64,000 nt of DNA from Locusta migratoria (GCA_026315105.1 CM048745.1:154897323-154961322), one strand, 5' to 3'; shown: positions 31,235 to 43,090, counted from the stretch's first letter. Notes: generated by a model from the letters alone, not told the origin. Program-made: numbers and translations.

Positions 31235-31945
31235 AATGGATAAAGGATAAAATGAATATCAACAGAAGTAAAACAAGAGTAATAGAAAGCAGTCTATTAT
31301 GAGTAGAAAAATAAAACTGTAAAAGTGGACAATAACTCTTCCTATTTAGATAACAAAGTAATCGACGATGTCCAAAATGGAGAGAATGTAAAAAGTAGAG
31401 TGGGAATTGCAAGAAAGGCTTGGCATATAAATAAATAAATGTTAGTAGGAAAAAATTCAAATGTTCAAATGTTTGTTATGGGACTTAACTACGGGGTCAT
31501 CAGTCCCTAAACTTACAAACTACTTACGAACTAGGACGGTACAAATATCCATGCCCGAGGGGGGATTCGAACCCCCGACCGTAGTGGCCGCGCAGACCGT
31601 GACTGGAGCGCCTCAGTCCCCTCGGCCACCGCGACCGGCAAATATTAGGAGATATTTTCTGAAGGCATTTGTATGGAATGTAGTCTCGCACAGAGCGTAA
31701 CTAGAACAATAAACACTCTATATCAGAAGTTTTCATTTTTAACATTGTGTTCCAGAACAATGTCTCACACAGATCGCGTAAGTACATCGAACTGGTGGCA
31801 CATGACACGCACCACTGAAATCGTCTAAGAGATAGGGCAGCTTGATAGAAGAAATCATAAGCCATCAAGGAATAGGTAATTTAATCATGGACGAAATAGA
31901 GGCCCTTGGGATGAGGACATAAAATTGGAGAGAGACTCAGACAGA
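31235..31945 (+). pseudogene. diverged RTE-like LINE fragment, split by SINE-A
   Basis: Reads MNINRSKTRVIESSLL (RTE palm-to-thumb region), then beyond the SINE FLKAFVWNVV and, with shifts, a degenerate C-terminus ending near the AG microsatellite. Heavily decayed. Confidence 0.65.
31455..31639 (-). repeat. SINE-A, full length
   Basis: Tail caaatgttcaaatgtttgtt, inverted B box ggggattcgaacccccgacc, head end caccgcgaccggc. It splits the RTE-like fragment. Confidence 0.9.
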
Positions 31946-31946
31946 C

Positions 31947-31950
<4 letters not shown>

Positions 31951-32000
<50 letters not shown>
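31951..32000. repeat. (AG)n microsatellite
   Basis: AG run of about 25 units, preceded by ACAG repeats. Confidence 0.95.
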
Positions 32001-32004
<4 letters not shown>

Positions 32005-32095
32005 AGGCGTGATAGTTACAAAGTTCAAACAAAGATAAGTTGCAGCTGCAGAAGCATATCCAATTATGGGCATCTCCTGCTACAGACAACTACGA

Positions 32096-32746
32096 GGGGA
32101 ATAATTTTCCTATGTCGACTGTAGGCAGAGTTGTGTATGAAAGGAAAAAAGTAGAATGCGATATTAAAGATAAGACATATCTTTATTTTCCTACATAATT
32201 TCCAAGTACATTGAGTCATTTGTCAAATCGCTTTATAAGCTTCTAAAAGCAGTAAAGGAAAAAATCAGGGCGTTGCATACGGAAGAAGCGTTCACGGCTA
32301 TGAGCAAAGACGATACAGTAGATCAACGCACACGTGCAAGACACCGATACAACACTGGGGAGAGGTCGACCAAGAATATGGCAATGACTTCCTGTTTCGA
32401 ATTGGGGCGGAGAATAGAAGATGGGTCCACCAGTACACGCCGGAATCGAAGGCCGCATCCATGGAGTGGAAACATCTGTCATCATCTGTCCGAAAGAAGT
32501 TCAAAAGCATGTCGTCTGCATGCAAAGTACTACTTGCCGTTTACAACGCCCAGATTTTTTCCTGGATGGGTTTTTGAAGCTTATAAAGCGGTTTAACAAG
32601 TGTCTCAATCTACTTGGAAATTAAGGATAAAAATAAAGAATGCCTTATCTTTAATGTCTCATTCTATTTTTTTTTCTTTTCTTTTTTTCTTTTTTTTCCC
32701 CTTTCATACACAACTCTGCCCAGTCGAGAGGGGAAAATTATTTTCC
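32096..32746 (+). mobile_element. mariner-derived element with long inverted ends
   Basis: Inverted ends of about 150 bp share ggcagagttgtgtatgaaag and a caagtacattgagt-like block. The centre, 32376-32545, reads EYGNDFLFRIGAENRRWVHQ, then YTPESKAASMEWKH and 'RKKFKSMSSACKVLL', the core around the first catalytic Asp of mariner transposase; that position (D in GDETW) is not conserved. Foldback with a captured transposase core. Confidence 0.75.
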
Positions 32747-32847
32747 AAAGAAGAGAGGTAAGAATGGGCACAGAAATGGCGGAAGTGACAGGCAGAGAGG
32801 TTTAGGGAAAGAATGCAGCATGGATATTAAATTCCTGTGCGCATTTT

Positions 32848-34219
32848 GGCCCACTTTAGGTTACGGTAGTAACACTAAAAGTGGGCCTTTGCGATCGTTT
32901 TTTGACAGCTCGAAATTTAAATAAAAATAACGGCTTAACCATTCACCTGACACAAAAACTGAATAAACGAATTTGTAGAGGAGAAAATGCTTTACAACTT
33001 AGCTCCTTTATGGTTTTTTTTTCATATCTCGTATCGTTTCAGAGATATTTGCAAAAATAACGGCGATTTTGGGATGTATGTCTGTCTGTCTTTCCGTAAC
33101 GTTTTCCCCGTTTTTAAGACGAACCGTTCAACCGATCAACACCAAATTTTACAGACATAATTGTAGGCCGACAGAGATCAGAACCTCCCTTTTCCAAATT
33201 TTTCGGACAAAAAATACGGTAGTAATGCCAAAACAGCCGTTTGTAATATAATTGTAATTGCAAACGTACGGTTCATCTGACACGAAAATTGAATAACCTA
33301 ATTGGTAGTGAGGAAATTTCTCTACATTTTCGCTCTATTATGTTTTTTTCATATCTTGCATCGTTGCAGAGATATTTGCAAAAATAACGGCGATTTGGCT
33401 ATGTCTGTCTGGTTGTAACGTGTTCCCAGATTTTAGGTCGAACCGTTCAACCGATGGGCACCAAATTTTACAGACTTAAATGTTGGCTACCAGAGACGAG
33501 AACCTCGCTTTTTCAAATATTTCCGACAATAAATACGTTAGTAATATCAAAGAAAGGTCGTTTGTAATGTAATTTTAATTGAATATAAAGCGTTCATCTG
33601 ACGCTAAAATTGAATAACCGAATTTGTAGAGGAGAAGATTCTCTACAGCTTTGTTCCCTTATGTTTTTCCATATCTCGTATCGTTTGAGAGATACTTGCA
33701 AAAATAACAGAGTTTTGACGCCCTCCACTGAATTAACGAAAACCAGCCGTTCGCAGATGTCACGTGACATTCCTCGCCCAGAACTCTCTCTGGCGTAAGC
33801 CATCTTGCTTTGCGTATTTGATGATTTTCTTATTTTAACTTACATGTTTTCATTCCAAAGCAATGGCGCACTGAAGAATTTACAAAAACACGTCGTTCTT
33901 CGTACGATAAATGATAATCTAGTGTCTACAAATGCCACATTAGCATCAGTTAACAACGGCCATCAATAGTATGAGATTAACGAACGTGGCTCTTAAGTGT
34001 TGGACGTAGCGTAGTGGGCAATGCGTTGGACTGTGACGCTGAAGGTAAGTGGTTCAAACCCGCCACTACCTAAAATTTTTTGTTTTCGTAAAAGGGTTTC
34101 AGACATTCTTATTAATTAATTTATTGTTGTTTACGTTATTATTCTGGCCCAAAATGTTTGCTAAAACTTTTAAAACTACAAATCTAAAGTGGGCCGTAAA
34201 ACACGTCAGTGCGATTTTT
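32848..34219. repeat. repeat T, copy 1 (three monomers)
   Basis: Starts GGCCCACTTTAGGTTACGG; a CTAAAGTGGGCC match lies near its right end (about 34193). Three monomers start at about 32942, 33272 and 33593 with ttcatctgacacgaaaattg-like text. Each carries 'gagatatttgcaaaaataac'; the first two also carry 'gaaccgttcaaccgat'. A single 3' module follows with a tRNA-like segment (about 34000-34072). Family unknown to me. Confidence 0.8.
34000..34072 (+). ncRNA. tRNA-like module of repeat T
   Basis: A-box-like tagcgtagtgggcaatgc and B-box-like ggttcaaaccc at the usual spacing, ending cgccact. Likely a pol III promoter relic rather than a working tRNA, since the acceptor ends do not pair well by eye. 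Confidence 0.5.
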
Positions 34220-35332
34220 CAATTGCGAAGCACTGCCATATTAGCTATAAATAATAATTGGCAATTATGGCAAGCTTAATTTAGTTGTGTTACTGAACAA
34301 GTTAATATACTACAACATCCGGTACATACTTCTATTTGGGAGAAGCGTACTTTACAGAATGTAGCTTTACAGGAATGTGTGTTTACTTTTTATTTTTAAA
34401 AATTAATACAAGTGTGAGAACAACGCCTTTCGTGTAACTTTTAACAGTGTACATCATGCAAGCTACTTGAAATTTTGAGGACTTTCAGTTACAGGTACTG
34501 GACTGTATACAAACATTACCCAGTAATTATGTTAACTCATGATGTTACAATGTGACATGCTGTTGCCGTTAACATTAGAACCATGAGCCGAATGGCGTCA
34601 CGAATGGTACGTTTCCATGTGCTTCGTGAACATTTCAGTTGTTTAGGTAAGACCCTAGATTCACCACTGAGTACAATATTCTGAAGAGCTATAGAATTGG
34701 ACATTCGGTTCTGTGCTTAGCTAGTGGTACTACGGGACGTATTATTTTAAGAAGAAGGAAAAAATAGATGGTGAAATGTACACATGTACGAAAGCCGAAT
34801 AGTGTTAGTAGATTGAAAATCGGGACGCAGGCCTTTAATGCAGCTAAGATTCCTTTATTTTACTTAGTAGTTACATGTATAAATATATATATTATGCAGG
34901 TCTCTTAATAGTAAAGCAATTTTTAGCAAAGTATGACTTTACTACTTTGACAGGTAATTCTTCTGCGCCATGGTAGTTTCTCCCTTATCTTGTACAGGAA
35001 TTTGTAATTTATTCTGCTTCTCCCACGTTACCTGAAACACAAAAGAGAAGAATATGTTTTTAACATAAGTCAGCTAATGAAATACTGAAATACACATTCA
35101 TTACTATCAGACAACGAAAAGCACCAAGGACACTTAGTACAGGAGATTTGATGCTATAAATAATGAGTCACCAAAATATGCCCCGTCATGCGAAGTAACT
35201 GTATTCATCCAGTATTTGAGAATGAGAGATTTTATCAACTTGCAACAAACATTATAAGAATTGCAAACTTGCCGCTATTTAATTTCCAAACCTCGTATTT
35301 CGATCTCTAAAACTTTTAGTAGCATTACGATT
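34220..35332. other. AT-rich unassigned stretch
   Basis: Nothing recognised on either strand. Confidence 0.4.
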
Positions 35333-35522
35333 GCCGGCCGCGGTGGCCGCGGGGACTGAGACGCTTCAGTCACGGTCTGCACGGCCACTACGGTCGGGGG
35401 TTCGAATCCCCCCTCGGGCATGGATATTTGTGCCGTCCTTAGTGTTAGCTAATTCGTAAGTAGTTTGTAAGTTTAGGGACTGATGACCCCGTAGTTAAGT
35501 CCCATATTAAAAAATAAAAAAA
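35333..35522 (+). repeat. SINE-A with A-rich tail and 12-bp TSD
   Basis: Head GCCGGCCGCGGTGGCCGCGG. The tail ends tcccatattaaaaaataaaa instead of the usual acaaacatttgaac. Duplication AGCATTACGATT at 35321-35332 and 35523-35534. Confidence 0.95.
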
Positions 35523-35583
35523 AGCATTACGATTAGCGAAAAGCAAGCAGTACTTTTTCAGTAAAATGTCTTATTTCCGTATT

Positions 35584-36207
35584 GGCCTACTTTAGGTTAC
35601 GGTAGTAACACTAAAAGTGGCCTTTGCGATCGTCTTTTGACAGCTCGAAATTTAAATGAAAATAACGGCTCAACCATTCATCTGACACGAAAATTGAATA
35701 ACCGAATTGTAGAGGAGAAAATTCTCTACAATTTTGATCCCCTTCCGTTTCTTTTTTCTCATATCTCGTAGCCTTTGAGAGATATTTGAAAAAATAACGG
35801 AGATTTGACACCCTCCATTGAGTTAACGAAAACCAGCCGTTCGGAGCTGTCACGTAACATTCCTCGCACAGAACTCTCTTTGGCATTAGGTAATTGCCTT
35901 CAGTATTTGATAATTTTCTTATTGCAACTTAAACGTTGTCATTTCAAAGCAATGGCTCACTGAAAAATTAACAAAAGCACTTCGTTCTCCGTACGATAAA
36001 TCATAATCTAGTGTCAAAAAATGCCATAGTAGCATCAGCTAATCACTGCCGTCAATAGTACAAAATTAAAGGATTCATTTTCAAACTGTTAGTCATAGCG
36101 TAGTGGATAGTGATGCTGAAGTCCAGTAGTTCGGAACACGCCACAACCTAATTTTTTTTCTTTTTTTTTTTTCCCTTAAGAGATTTTCAGGCTCTCTTAT
36201 TAATTAA
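35584..36207. repeat. repeat T, copy 2 (one monomer)
   Basis: GGCCTACTTTAGGTTACGG start, one monomer at about 35678, then the 3' module with a partly deleted tRNA-like segment (about 36090-36150). The right end is cut. Confidence 0.8.
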
Positions 36208-36962
36208 ATAGAGCTATGTTCTTCAATGTTTAGAGTTGTACGTATATGTAAGATTGCTTCCTGTAAAATGCGTGTTTGTTCTATTTCGTGAACATGCCGT
36301 GAAATACGTAACAACGAATTGAACAATGGTCTTCTGCAGCATATGCACGTAAACTGGGAGGATACTGTAATAATGAACATTCTGCACAAAGCGCTGATAC
36401 AGGTAGTTTCGTTTATAAAGGAAGTCCCAGATTTCTGTGGAAAGTGTAGTTCCCTAATGAAACAGAAGGGAAGTGTATACATTGCAACAAATTTTTTTTC
36501 TAACCGTTTATTCACTATTTGTGGAATATATTGAAAGTCATTAATAAGAATCAATGTATCTACTAAAATATTTGTCTTTGACATGATTGCTATGGACGCT
36601 TTTAACGTAGATGGTATCACCTTTTCTGTAGTTGAGATGTGACTTCGTTTATGTCGCCATGTTCTGCACTAAAAGAGCAAATATTCTATTTCAAACCGTG
36701 ATTACGTTTTCTTTTACAGCTAAAACCACAAACGGAATAAGTGTGGTAATTCTATTTTAACGGAAAAATATAACGAAAATGTGGGAGAGATATTATAATG
36801 ATAGTTCAAAGACGAAAAGTTCAAAAAAGAGTATGTTTGTCAAAGCTAAAATCAAACATCATATAATTTTGGCTGTTTGTTAAAATACGGTCAAAAAGAA
36901 TATTACGTGTTGGGTGCATAGATATTACACAATAGTAGAGTCGTAATCTTATCACCATAGTA
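36208..36962. other. unassigned stretch
   Basis: Only short overlapping frames on both strands. No domain recognised. Confidence 0.4.
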
Positions 36963-37755
36963 ACCCACTTTAGGTTACGGTAGTAACACTAAAAGTGGGC
37001 CTTTGCGATCGTCTTTTGACAGCTCGAAATTTAAATGAAAATACGACTTAACTATTCATCTGACACGAAAATTGAATAACCGAATTTGTAGAGGAGAAAA
37101 TTCTCTACAACTTTGCTCTCTTATGTTCTTTTTTTTTTTTTCATATCTCGTAGCGTTTCAAAGATATTTGCAAAAATAACGGCGATTTTGGAATGTATGT
37201 CTGTCTGTCTGTCCGTAACGTGTTCCCTGTTTTTAAGACGAACCGTTCAACCGATCAGCACCAAATTTCACAGACATGATTGTAGGCCGCCAGAGACCAG
37301 AGCCTCCCCTTTTCAAATTTTTCGGACCTAAGATACGGTCGTAATACAAAAAAAGCCGTATTTGATATAATTGTAATTGCAAACGAACCGTTCATCTGGC
37401 ACGAAAATTGAATAACCTAATCGGTAGAGGAGAAAATTCTCTACAACTTAGCTCTCTTATGTTTTTTTCATATCTCGTATCGTTTGAGACATATTTGCAA
37501 AAATAACGGAGATTTGACATCCTCCATTAAATTAACGAAAACCAGCCGTTCGGAAATGTCATGTGACATCCTCGCGTATTGATGATTTTCTTATTGTAAC
37601 TTACACGTTGTCATTTCAAAGCAACGACACACTGAGGAATTAACAAAAACACATCGTTCTTCGTACGATAAATGATAATCTAATGTCTACAAATGCCATA
37701 TTAACATCAGTTAACAACGGCTATCAATAGTATGAGATTAAAGAACTTGTGATTT

Positions 37756-37828
37756 ATAGCCGTAGCGTAGTGGGCAAGTTGCTGGTCTGTGACGCAAAAG
37801 GTCGGTGGTTCGAAACCCGCCACTATCT
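37756..37828 (+). ncRNA. tRNA-like module of repeat T, copy 3
   Basis: Same layout as 34000-34072: gtagcgtagtgggcaag, then gtggttcgaaacccgccac. Confidence 0.5.
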
Positions 37829-37920
37829 AAATTTTTTCTCTTTAAGGATTTCAGACATTTATTAATCAATTTACCATTATTTAGATTATCATTTTGGTGC
37901 AAAATGTTTGCAAAAACTAG

Positions 37921-38475
37921 TTGTTTGTTTGTTTGTGTTATGGTCTTCAGTCCGGAGACTGGTTTGATGCAGCACTCCACCCTACTCTATCCTGAGCAAG
38001 CCTTTTCATCTCCTCATAAGAACGGCAACCCACATCCACTTGAATCTGCTTACTATACGCGTCTCTTGGTCTCCCTCTGCGATTTTTACCCCACACACTT
38101 CCCTCCAATGCTAAATTTACGATTCCTCGATGTCTAAGAATGTGTCCTACCAAGCGATCCCTTCTTTTAGTCAGGGTATGCCAAAAATTCCTCTTCTCAC
38201 CAATTCTGTTCAGTACCTCTTCATTAGTTATGCGATCTACCCACCTAATCTTCAGCATTCTTCTGTAACACCACATTTCAAAAGCCTCTATTCTCTTCCT
38301 GTCCGCACTGCTTATCGTCCATGTTTCACTCCTGTACAAGGCAACACTCCACACAAATGCCTTCAGAAAAGACTTCCTTACACTTAAATTAATATTCGAT
38401 GTTAGCAAATTTCTCTTTTTCAAAAATACTTTTCTTCCTGTTGCCATTCTGCATTTTATATCCTCTGTACTGCGA
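37921..38475 (-). pseudogene. RTE LINE 3' fragment in repeat T
   Basis: Begins with a (TTTG)n/TTG tail. The frame of 167 codons covers the C-terminus, with SETWTISSADRKRIEAFEMW and GRPRD. 5'-truncated at ctgcga, 555 bp long. Repeat T text resumes immediately after it. Confidence 0.9.
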
Positions 38476-38520
38476 TTATAAAACTACAGATCTAAAGTGG
38501 GTCGTAAAACACGTCAGTGC

Positions 38521-39156
38521 GAGTTTTTCTTTTACGAACTTCCCCGCAACTCCGAAAAAATAAGGTAATGAATCCATAACAATTAGGGACATCCGTAACA
38601 GTTGGCAGCTGTGCAGTGTGCACTCGCAGTATTCCGACCTACTTTTGAAGAAATCCATAAGAGAGCCACTTGAGGTGAAACCTGGGAATTATTTCGTAAC
38701 CGGCGCATTCTAGAGCGGATTACCTGTTCCCCGGCCGGCGAGGCGCTCTATTTCCATCACGGATTTCACTCAGTGAATCCGAGGATGACGACATAATCCC
38801 GCTGCCTCAGGTTACCACAAGGAACGCCGTGACGTCAGCGCTGACCTTTCCCCTTAAGGAGCCAATTTCGCATTTATGAGCCGCCCCGAGCATTCACGCG
38901 AAAAAAAAAAGACGCGGCGCGCTGCTTAGACTGGGGGTGGCGGATGCGCCGTCTACCTGCTGTGTGCTGCACTCGCTAGTAGAGGTCCGCAAGGAAAAGT
39001 AGGTCCGTGACGGTCGGGCAGGTGTCGATGTAGTCGCTCAATTCGATATTTCTCGTGATCGTCCGAGCATGCCGTGCTACAATTGAAGGAAAGAAGAAAG
39101 GAAGATCAGGGTTTAAGTTGGCGTCGACAGTATAATCATGAGACACGGAGCTACAT
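38521..39156. other. unassigned, GC-rich from about 38700
   Basis: No domain recognised. 38700-38970 is GC-rich with several CpGs and could be unique host sequence. Confidence 0.4.
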
Positions 39157-39610
39157 CTACATACATACTCCGCAATTCACCGTAAGGTGCGTGGCGGAGG
39201 GTACACTGTACCACTACTAGGCATTTCCTTTCCTATTCCACTCCCAAATTGAACGAGGAAAAAAAGAATGCCTATATGCCTCCGTACGAGCCCTAATATC
39301 TCTTATCTTGTCTTTGTGATCTTTACGCGAAATGTAAGTAGGCGGCAGCAAGATCGTACTACACTCAGTTTCAAATTCCGGCCCTCTAAATTTACTTAAC
39401 AGAATTTCACCAAAAGAACGTCGTCTTTCTTCTAGCGATCCCCAATTGAGTTGCCGGAGCATTTCCGTGACACTCGCGCATTGGTCGAACCGACCGGTAA
39501 CAAATGTAGCTGCTCGCCTCTGAACCGCCTCTGATCTGCTGCGGATCCCAAACACTTGAGCAATACTCAAGACGTGGTCGTACAAGCGTTTTATACGCGG
39601 TCTCCTTTAC
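39157..39610 (-). pseudogene. CR1/L2-like LINE 3' fragment
   Basis: Starts with the family 3' end (ctacatctacatacatactc). The reverse-strand frame has 'AVQRRAATFVTGRFDQCASV' and 'SPRSIWEWNRKG'-like text. Same subfamily as 19965-21062. Confidence 0.85.
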
Positions 39611-39723
39611 AGGCGAAGTTGCGCTCGGATCGTTTGGGTGCAGATGGGGAAGGAAATCGGCCGTGCCCTTTCAAAGGAACCATCCCGCCATTTGCCTGCG
39701 GTGATTTACGAGAATCTATCCCG
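39611..39723 (-). repeat. SINE-D tail fragment
   Basis: 'atggggaaggaaatcggccg' and 'ccctttcaaaggaaccatcc'. Head absent. Confidence 0.65.
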
Positions 39724-39729
39724 TAGTGT

Positions 39730-39868
39730 TCGAATATAGCATTAGCAGTGTGCTGCTTGACAGAGAGGCATCAATTAAATATCCAGACGGAACGCTGTAC
39801 AGCGATATGAAATGGAACTAGCATGTAAGGACAGTCTTGGGAAAGGCGAATGGTCAACTTCCGTTTAT
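39730..39868 (+). pseudogene. CR1/L2-like LINE scrap
   Basis: 'gcgatatgaaatggaactag' corresponds to the DMKWNEH region of 20490, here with a stop. The text before it matches the FEYSI region. Confidence 0.6.
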
Positions 39869-39869
39869 T

Positions 39870-39984
39870 TAAAAATCAAATTTTTGTAATTCTTATGGGA
39901 CCAAACTATGTAGGTCATCAGTCGCTAGACTCACAAACTACTTAAACTAAGTTAAACTAACCTAAGGACAACACACACATCCAT
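39870..39984 (-). repeat. SINE-B-like tail, truncated
   Basis: From caaatttttgtaattcttat to aaggacaacacacacatcca, then cut directly by the next SINE-B. Confidence 0.65.
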
Positions 39985-40365
39985 GCTCAAATGTTCAAAT
40001 ATTTGTAAATCTATCGGGCCAAACTGCGTGGTCATCAGTCCGTCTGAGGCGCTCCAGTCACGGTCTGCACGGCCACTACGGTCGGGGGTTCGAATCCCCC
40101 CTCAGGCATGGACATTTTTGCCGTCCTTAGTATAAGGTAGTTGATATGTAGTTTGTAAGTTTAGGGACTGATGACCCCGTAGTTAAGTCCCTTAAGCTTA
40201 ACAAACATTTGAACATCAGTCCGTAGCTTACAAAGTACTTAAACCTAGGTAAACTAACCTAAGGACAAACACAGACACCCATGCCCCAGGAAGGACTCGA
40301 ACCTCCGACGCGGGAGGCCGCGAGAACCGTAACTTGGCACTCAAGACCGCTCGGTTCGGTTTATA
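39985..40365 (-). repeat. SINE-B split by SINE-A
   Basis: Tail caaatgttcaaatatttgta to catcagtccgt, then resuming agcttacaaagtacttaaac through the inverted B box gactcgaacctcc to the head near 40365. Confidence 0.85.
40044..40213 (+). repeat. SINE-A inside SINE-B, 11-bp TSD
   Basis: 5'-truncated (starts ctgaggcgctccagtc). Duplication CATCAGTCCGT at 40033-40043 and 40214-40224. Confidence 0.95.
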
Positions 40366-40940
40366 GGAAAGTTTCTTGCTTGTCCTTCTCTCTTACAAAA
40401 TTTACGTCTGCTGCGAAAGTTATGTTTACCATAAGATTTAAGAAATGTAGATGACTGACGCTACTTGAATGAAATGTAACTGAATGTGTTTCAACTTGTT
40501 CTACCTGAATGCTTTTGCACAACGTTGTGTTAATCTGACTGCGTATTTTTAACTGTATTCTATGTGAATGTAAAGGTATTGCAAAACCTATCTGACTGCC
40601 TAATGTTTATTACAATGAGACACAAACTGCTAATTGTTTCTGTATGAAAATGTCGTAATAAAGTTAACTGTCTGAAAATTACTGATACTAAAAATCACTG
40701 TGTTAATAATTCTGGTCCTACAAACCTGTTTCTGACTGAACTAACAATCTTTAACGGAATGTAAGGAACACAATATTTATCAGTTCAATCTGACTCAGTG
40801 CAAACACTTGTTAACCTGAACACTGTATGAATTGTCCTACCCTGAAATCTGTAAATCATACTGAACAGTAAGCTTGACAAAAACTGATTCTTTCTCACTT
40901 TCACTTTTCGATTACCTTCACTTACTAACCTGGATTGTTT

Positions 40941-40972
<32 letters not shown>

Positions 40973-41950
40973 TTTTTTATTTTAGCCACACTTCATAACT
41001 TTGTCCAATACCAACTGCTTCCTGTTGTACTAACTACTGGAAAACTAACTACAGAAAACATCTATGGCACTTTTAATAAAAATGTGAGGGGGGATAAACT
41101 GGTAATCTGTTTAAGAAACTCGAACTAATTATTAAAAATGAAATATCTGGTTTATTTTCTAACTGAAAATTACTAACAATGTCATCTTTTGGATTTTAAA
41201 ATATTTCATAGAAAAATATAACTCTGATATTTAATCTGCCTACAAAAATTATTTTTAAACAAAGATAATTTCTTTACTGTTAAATTTAACTCGATTTTCA
41301 CAAACAATGTTACTACAATACCATATTTCAAGAACCCTACCCATGAAATTCCTGTTTCATAAAAAACGCACTCTATTACAATAAATACTTTTCCTAACAC
41401 AGAAAGGGGCCCCTAGCATGAATTGTGAGACCACAAGCTAACACCAAGATCTTTACCGACCGTTTCTGTTACCATCAGTTCAGCCTAACAATGCGTAGTT
41501 GTGCCATAGAAACATGCCAAGTATTTCATGAAAAACTTTACCTTATAAAAACTTCAAAAGATCGTTTCTCCAACGTCATCTATTCCTTTCGTCTCCATAT
41601 CTTAAACAAACAGCTTGGCTCAGAATTCAAGTCTCAAAATCTCATCTCCTCGGCTATCCCGCCGGAACGACAACTGCACACAACCACGGTCCCCACGCTT
41701 CTGCAATCTCATCCGCGCGCCTTGCAAAGTCTGCACTCTCAATAATCACAACCCTATTTCCCGGCAACAATACTATCACCGTCTCCATTACCGACAGTAC
41801 TGCCATCTAAAAATAAGCCTGCGACCAAAGATAAACGACCCATGCCTGACACGCTTGACACTGGTCTCAAATTCGCATACATGTGAATATGAAATGTATA
41901 CCTTTCCATAGCAGGTATCTTACATATTGACAGAATTCCTTTGGAAGATG
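40366..41950. other. AT-rich unassigned region
   Basis: Recurrent short words such as aactg and gactg over 40440-40870 and a T-rich run at 40939-40979. No gene or element recognised. Confidence 0.4.
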
Positions 41951-42985
41951 TGATTCGTCTGTAGAGGGGACCGCTTATAAAGCGCTTGTGTGACCCCCGT
42001 CTTGAGTATTGCTCCATCAGATAGATTTAACCCCTCAAGCGAGATGCTGCCTTCTACCTGACACACCTACAGCGCGACACCTATTGCGCATGTCCCACCA
42101 GTGCTGCAAATGCTACATCCAATGAGGTAGTAAAAAACATTCTGAAAAAAATATCCTTAAAACTTATAGGTATAAGGTTTTAATAGGCTAAATCACTTTA
42201 GGCACAAAGTGTGTTAATAAAGCAAAACATTAATTGCTTACAAAATTTTATTTGACATTGAGAATACTCAATTGGCAGAATATCAAATGCATCAGAAGAC
42301 AATAAAAACTCGTCTTACTTATTATAACCATCTACCAAAATTCACAGAACTTCATCTTCAATCAGCCCAGTTATAGTGCACAACTTTCGATAATCGTCAC
42401 GCATACAAAGACAAAAAACGTTTGTATAATTGTATTCCATGCAAATAATTTAATGTAAGTTGTGTCAACATGAAGCTAAGGAATGTATGACACTGCCCTT
42501 CTCGCGGCGTCCTTCAAATTGCATTGGGGGAACTGAAAAGTGGATTATAAATGCGCGGACGACATATGCCGTCACACACGCTTGAGGGATAAAAGGAAGA
42601 CATAGAATCTATTCAAAGAGGGGAGACTAGGTTTGTTACTGGTAGGTTCGATCCAGTACCTGAGTGTTACTAGGATGCTTCGGGAAATCAAACGGGAGTC
42701 GCTGGAGGAAAGGCGACATTCTTTCCTATAAACGAATGTTGAAGAAATTTAGACGGCCGGAATTTGAGGCGGACTCAAGAACGATTCTAATGATGCCAAC
42801 TTACATTTCGCGTAAAGACCTCAAAATACGTTCAGAAGGGACAGGACTTGTATAGATACATACAAGCATTCGTCTTCCACTCGTTCTATATTCGAGTGTA
42901 ATAGGACAGCAAGTAATTAGTAGTGGTACTAGGTACCCTCCGCCACGCACCTTTGAATGGATTTCGGAGTATTTATGTAAAAGTA
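41951..42985 (+). pseudogene. CR1/L2-like LINE fragment, split by a MITE
   Basis: The left piece reads TAYKALV (about 41970), then after the 42031-42588 insertion KEDIESIQR and ISRKDLK, ending with the family 3' region (about 42920-42985). Many stops. The coding text passes through a TTAA site exactly where the insertion sits. Confidence 0.75.
42031..42588. mobile_element. piggyBac-like MITE at a TTAA site
   Basis: Left TTAA (42027-42030), then CCCCTCAAGCG. Right CGCTTGAGGG (42579-42588), then ATAA, a one-base variant of TTAA. The 10-bp inverted ends CCCTCAAGCG and TTAA targeting fit piggyBac-type elements. 558 bp, non-coding. Flanking LINE codons read through once it is removed. Confidence 0.8.
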
Positions 42986-42997
42986 GGTATATCAAAG

Positions 42998-43090
42998 AAA
43001 ACCTAAATCAGTGTGGCTAGAGGTAGATTTGAACCACCGTCCACCCGAATGAGAGTCCAATGTATTACCCCTACACCACCTCGCACGCCC
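42998..43090 (-). repeat. SINE-D head fragment
   Basis: aaaacctaaatcagtgtggc, then 'gatttgaaccaccgtccacc' and a cysteine-tRNA-like remnant ctacaccacctcgcac. Confidence 0.65.

Larger units (their letters stand above)
36963..38520. repeat. repeat T, copy 3 (two monomers), split by RTE
   Basis: CCCACTTTAGGTTACGG start, monomers at about 37055 and 37391, 3' module with a tRNA-like segment (37756-37828, B box ggttcgaaacccgcc). After the RTE insertion it resumes taaaactacagatctaaagt to gtcagtgcgag. Confidence 0.85.

Noticed and set aside
34000..34072. Functional tRNA gene
   Set aside because: The A and B boxes are present, but a matching segment recurs within repeat T at 37756 and a deleted one near 36090, so it is a repeat module.
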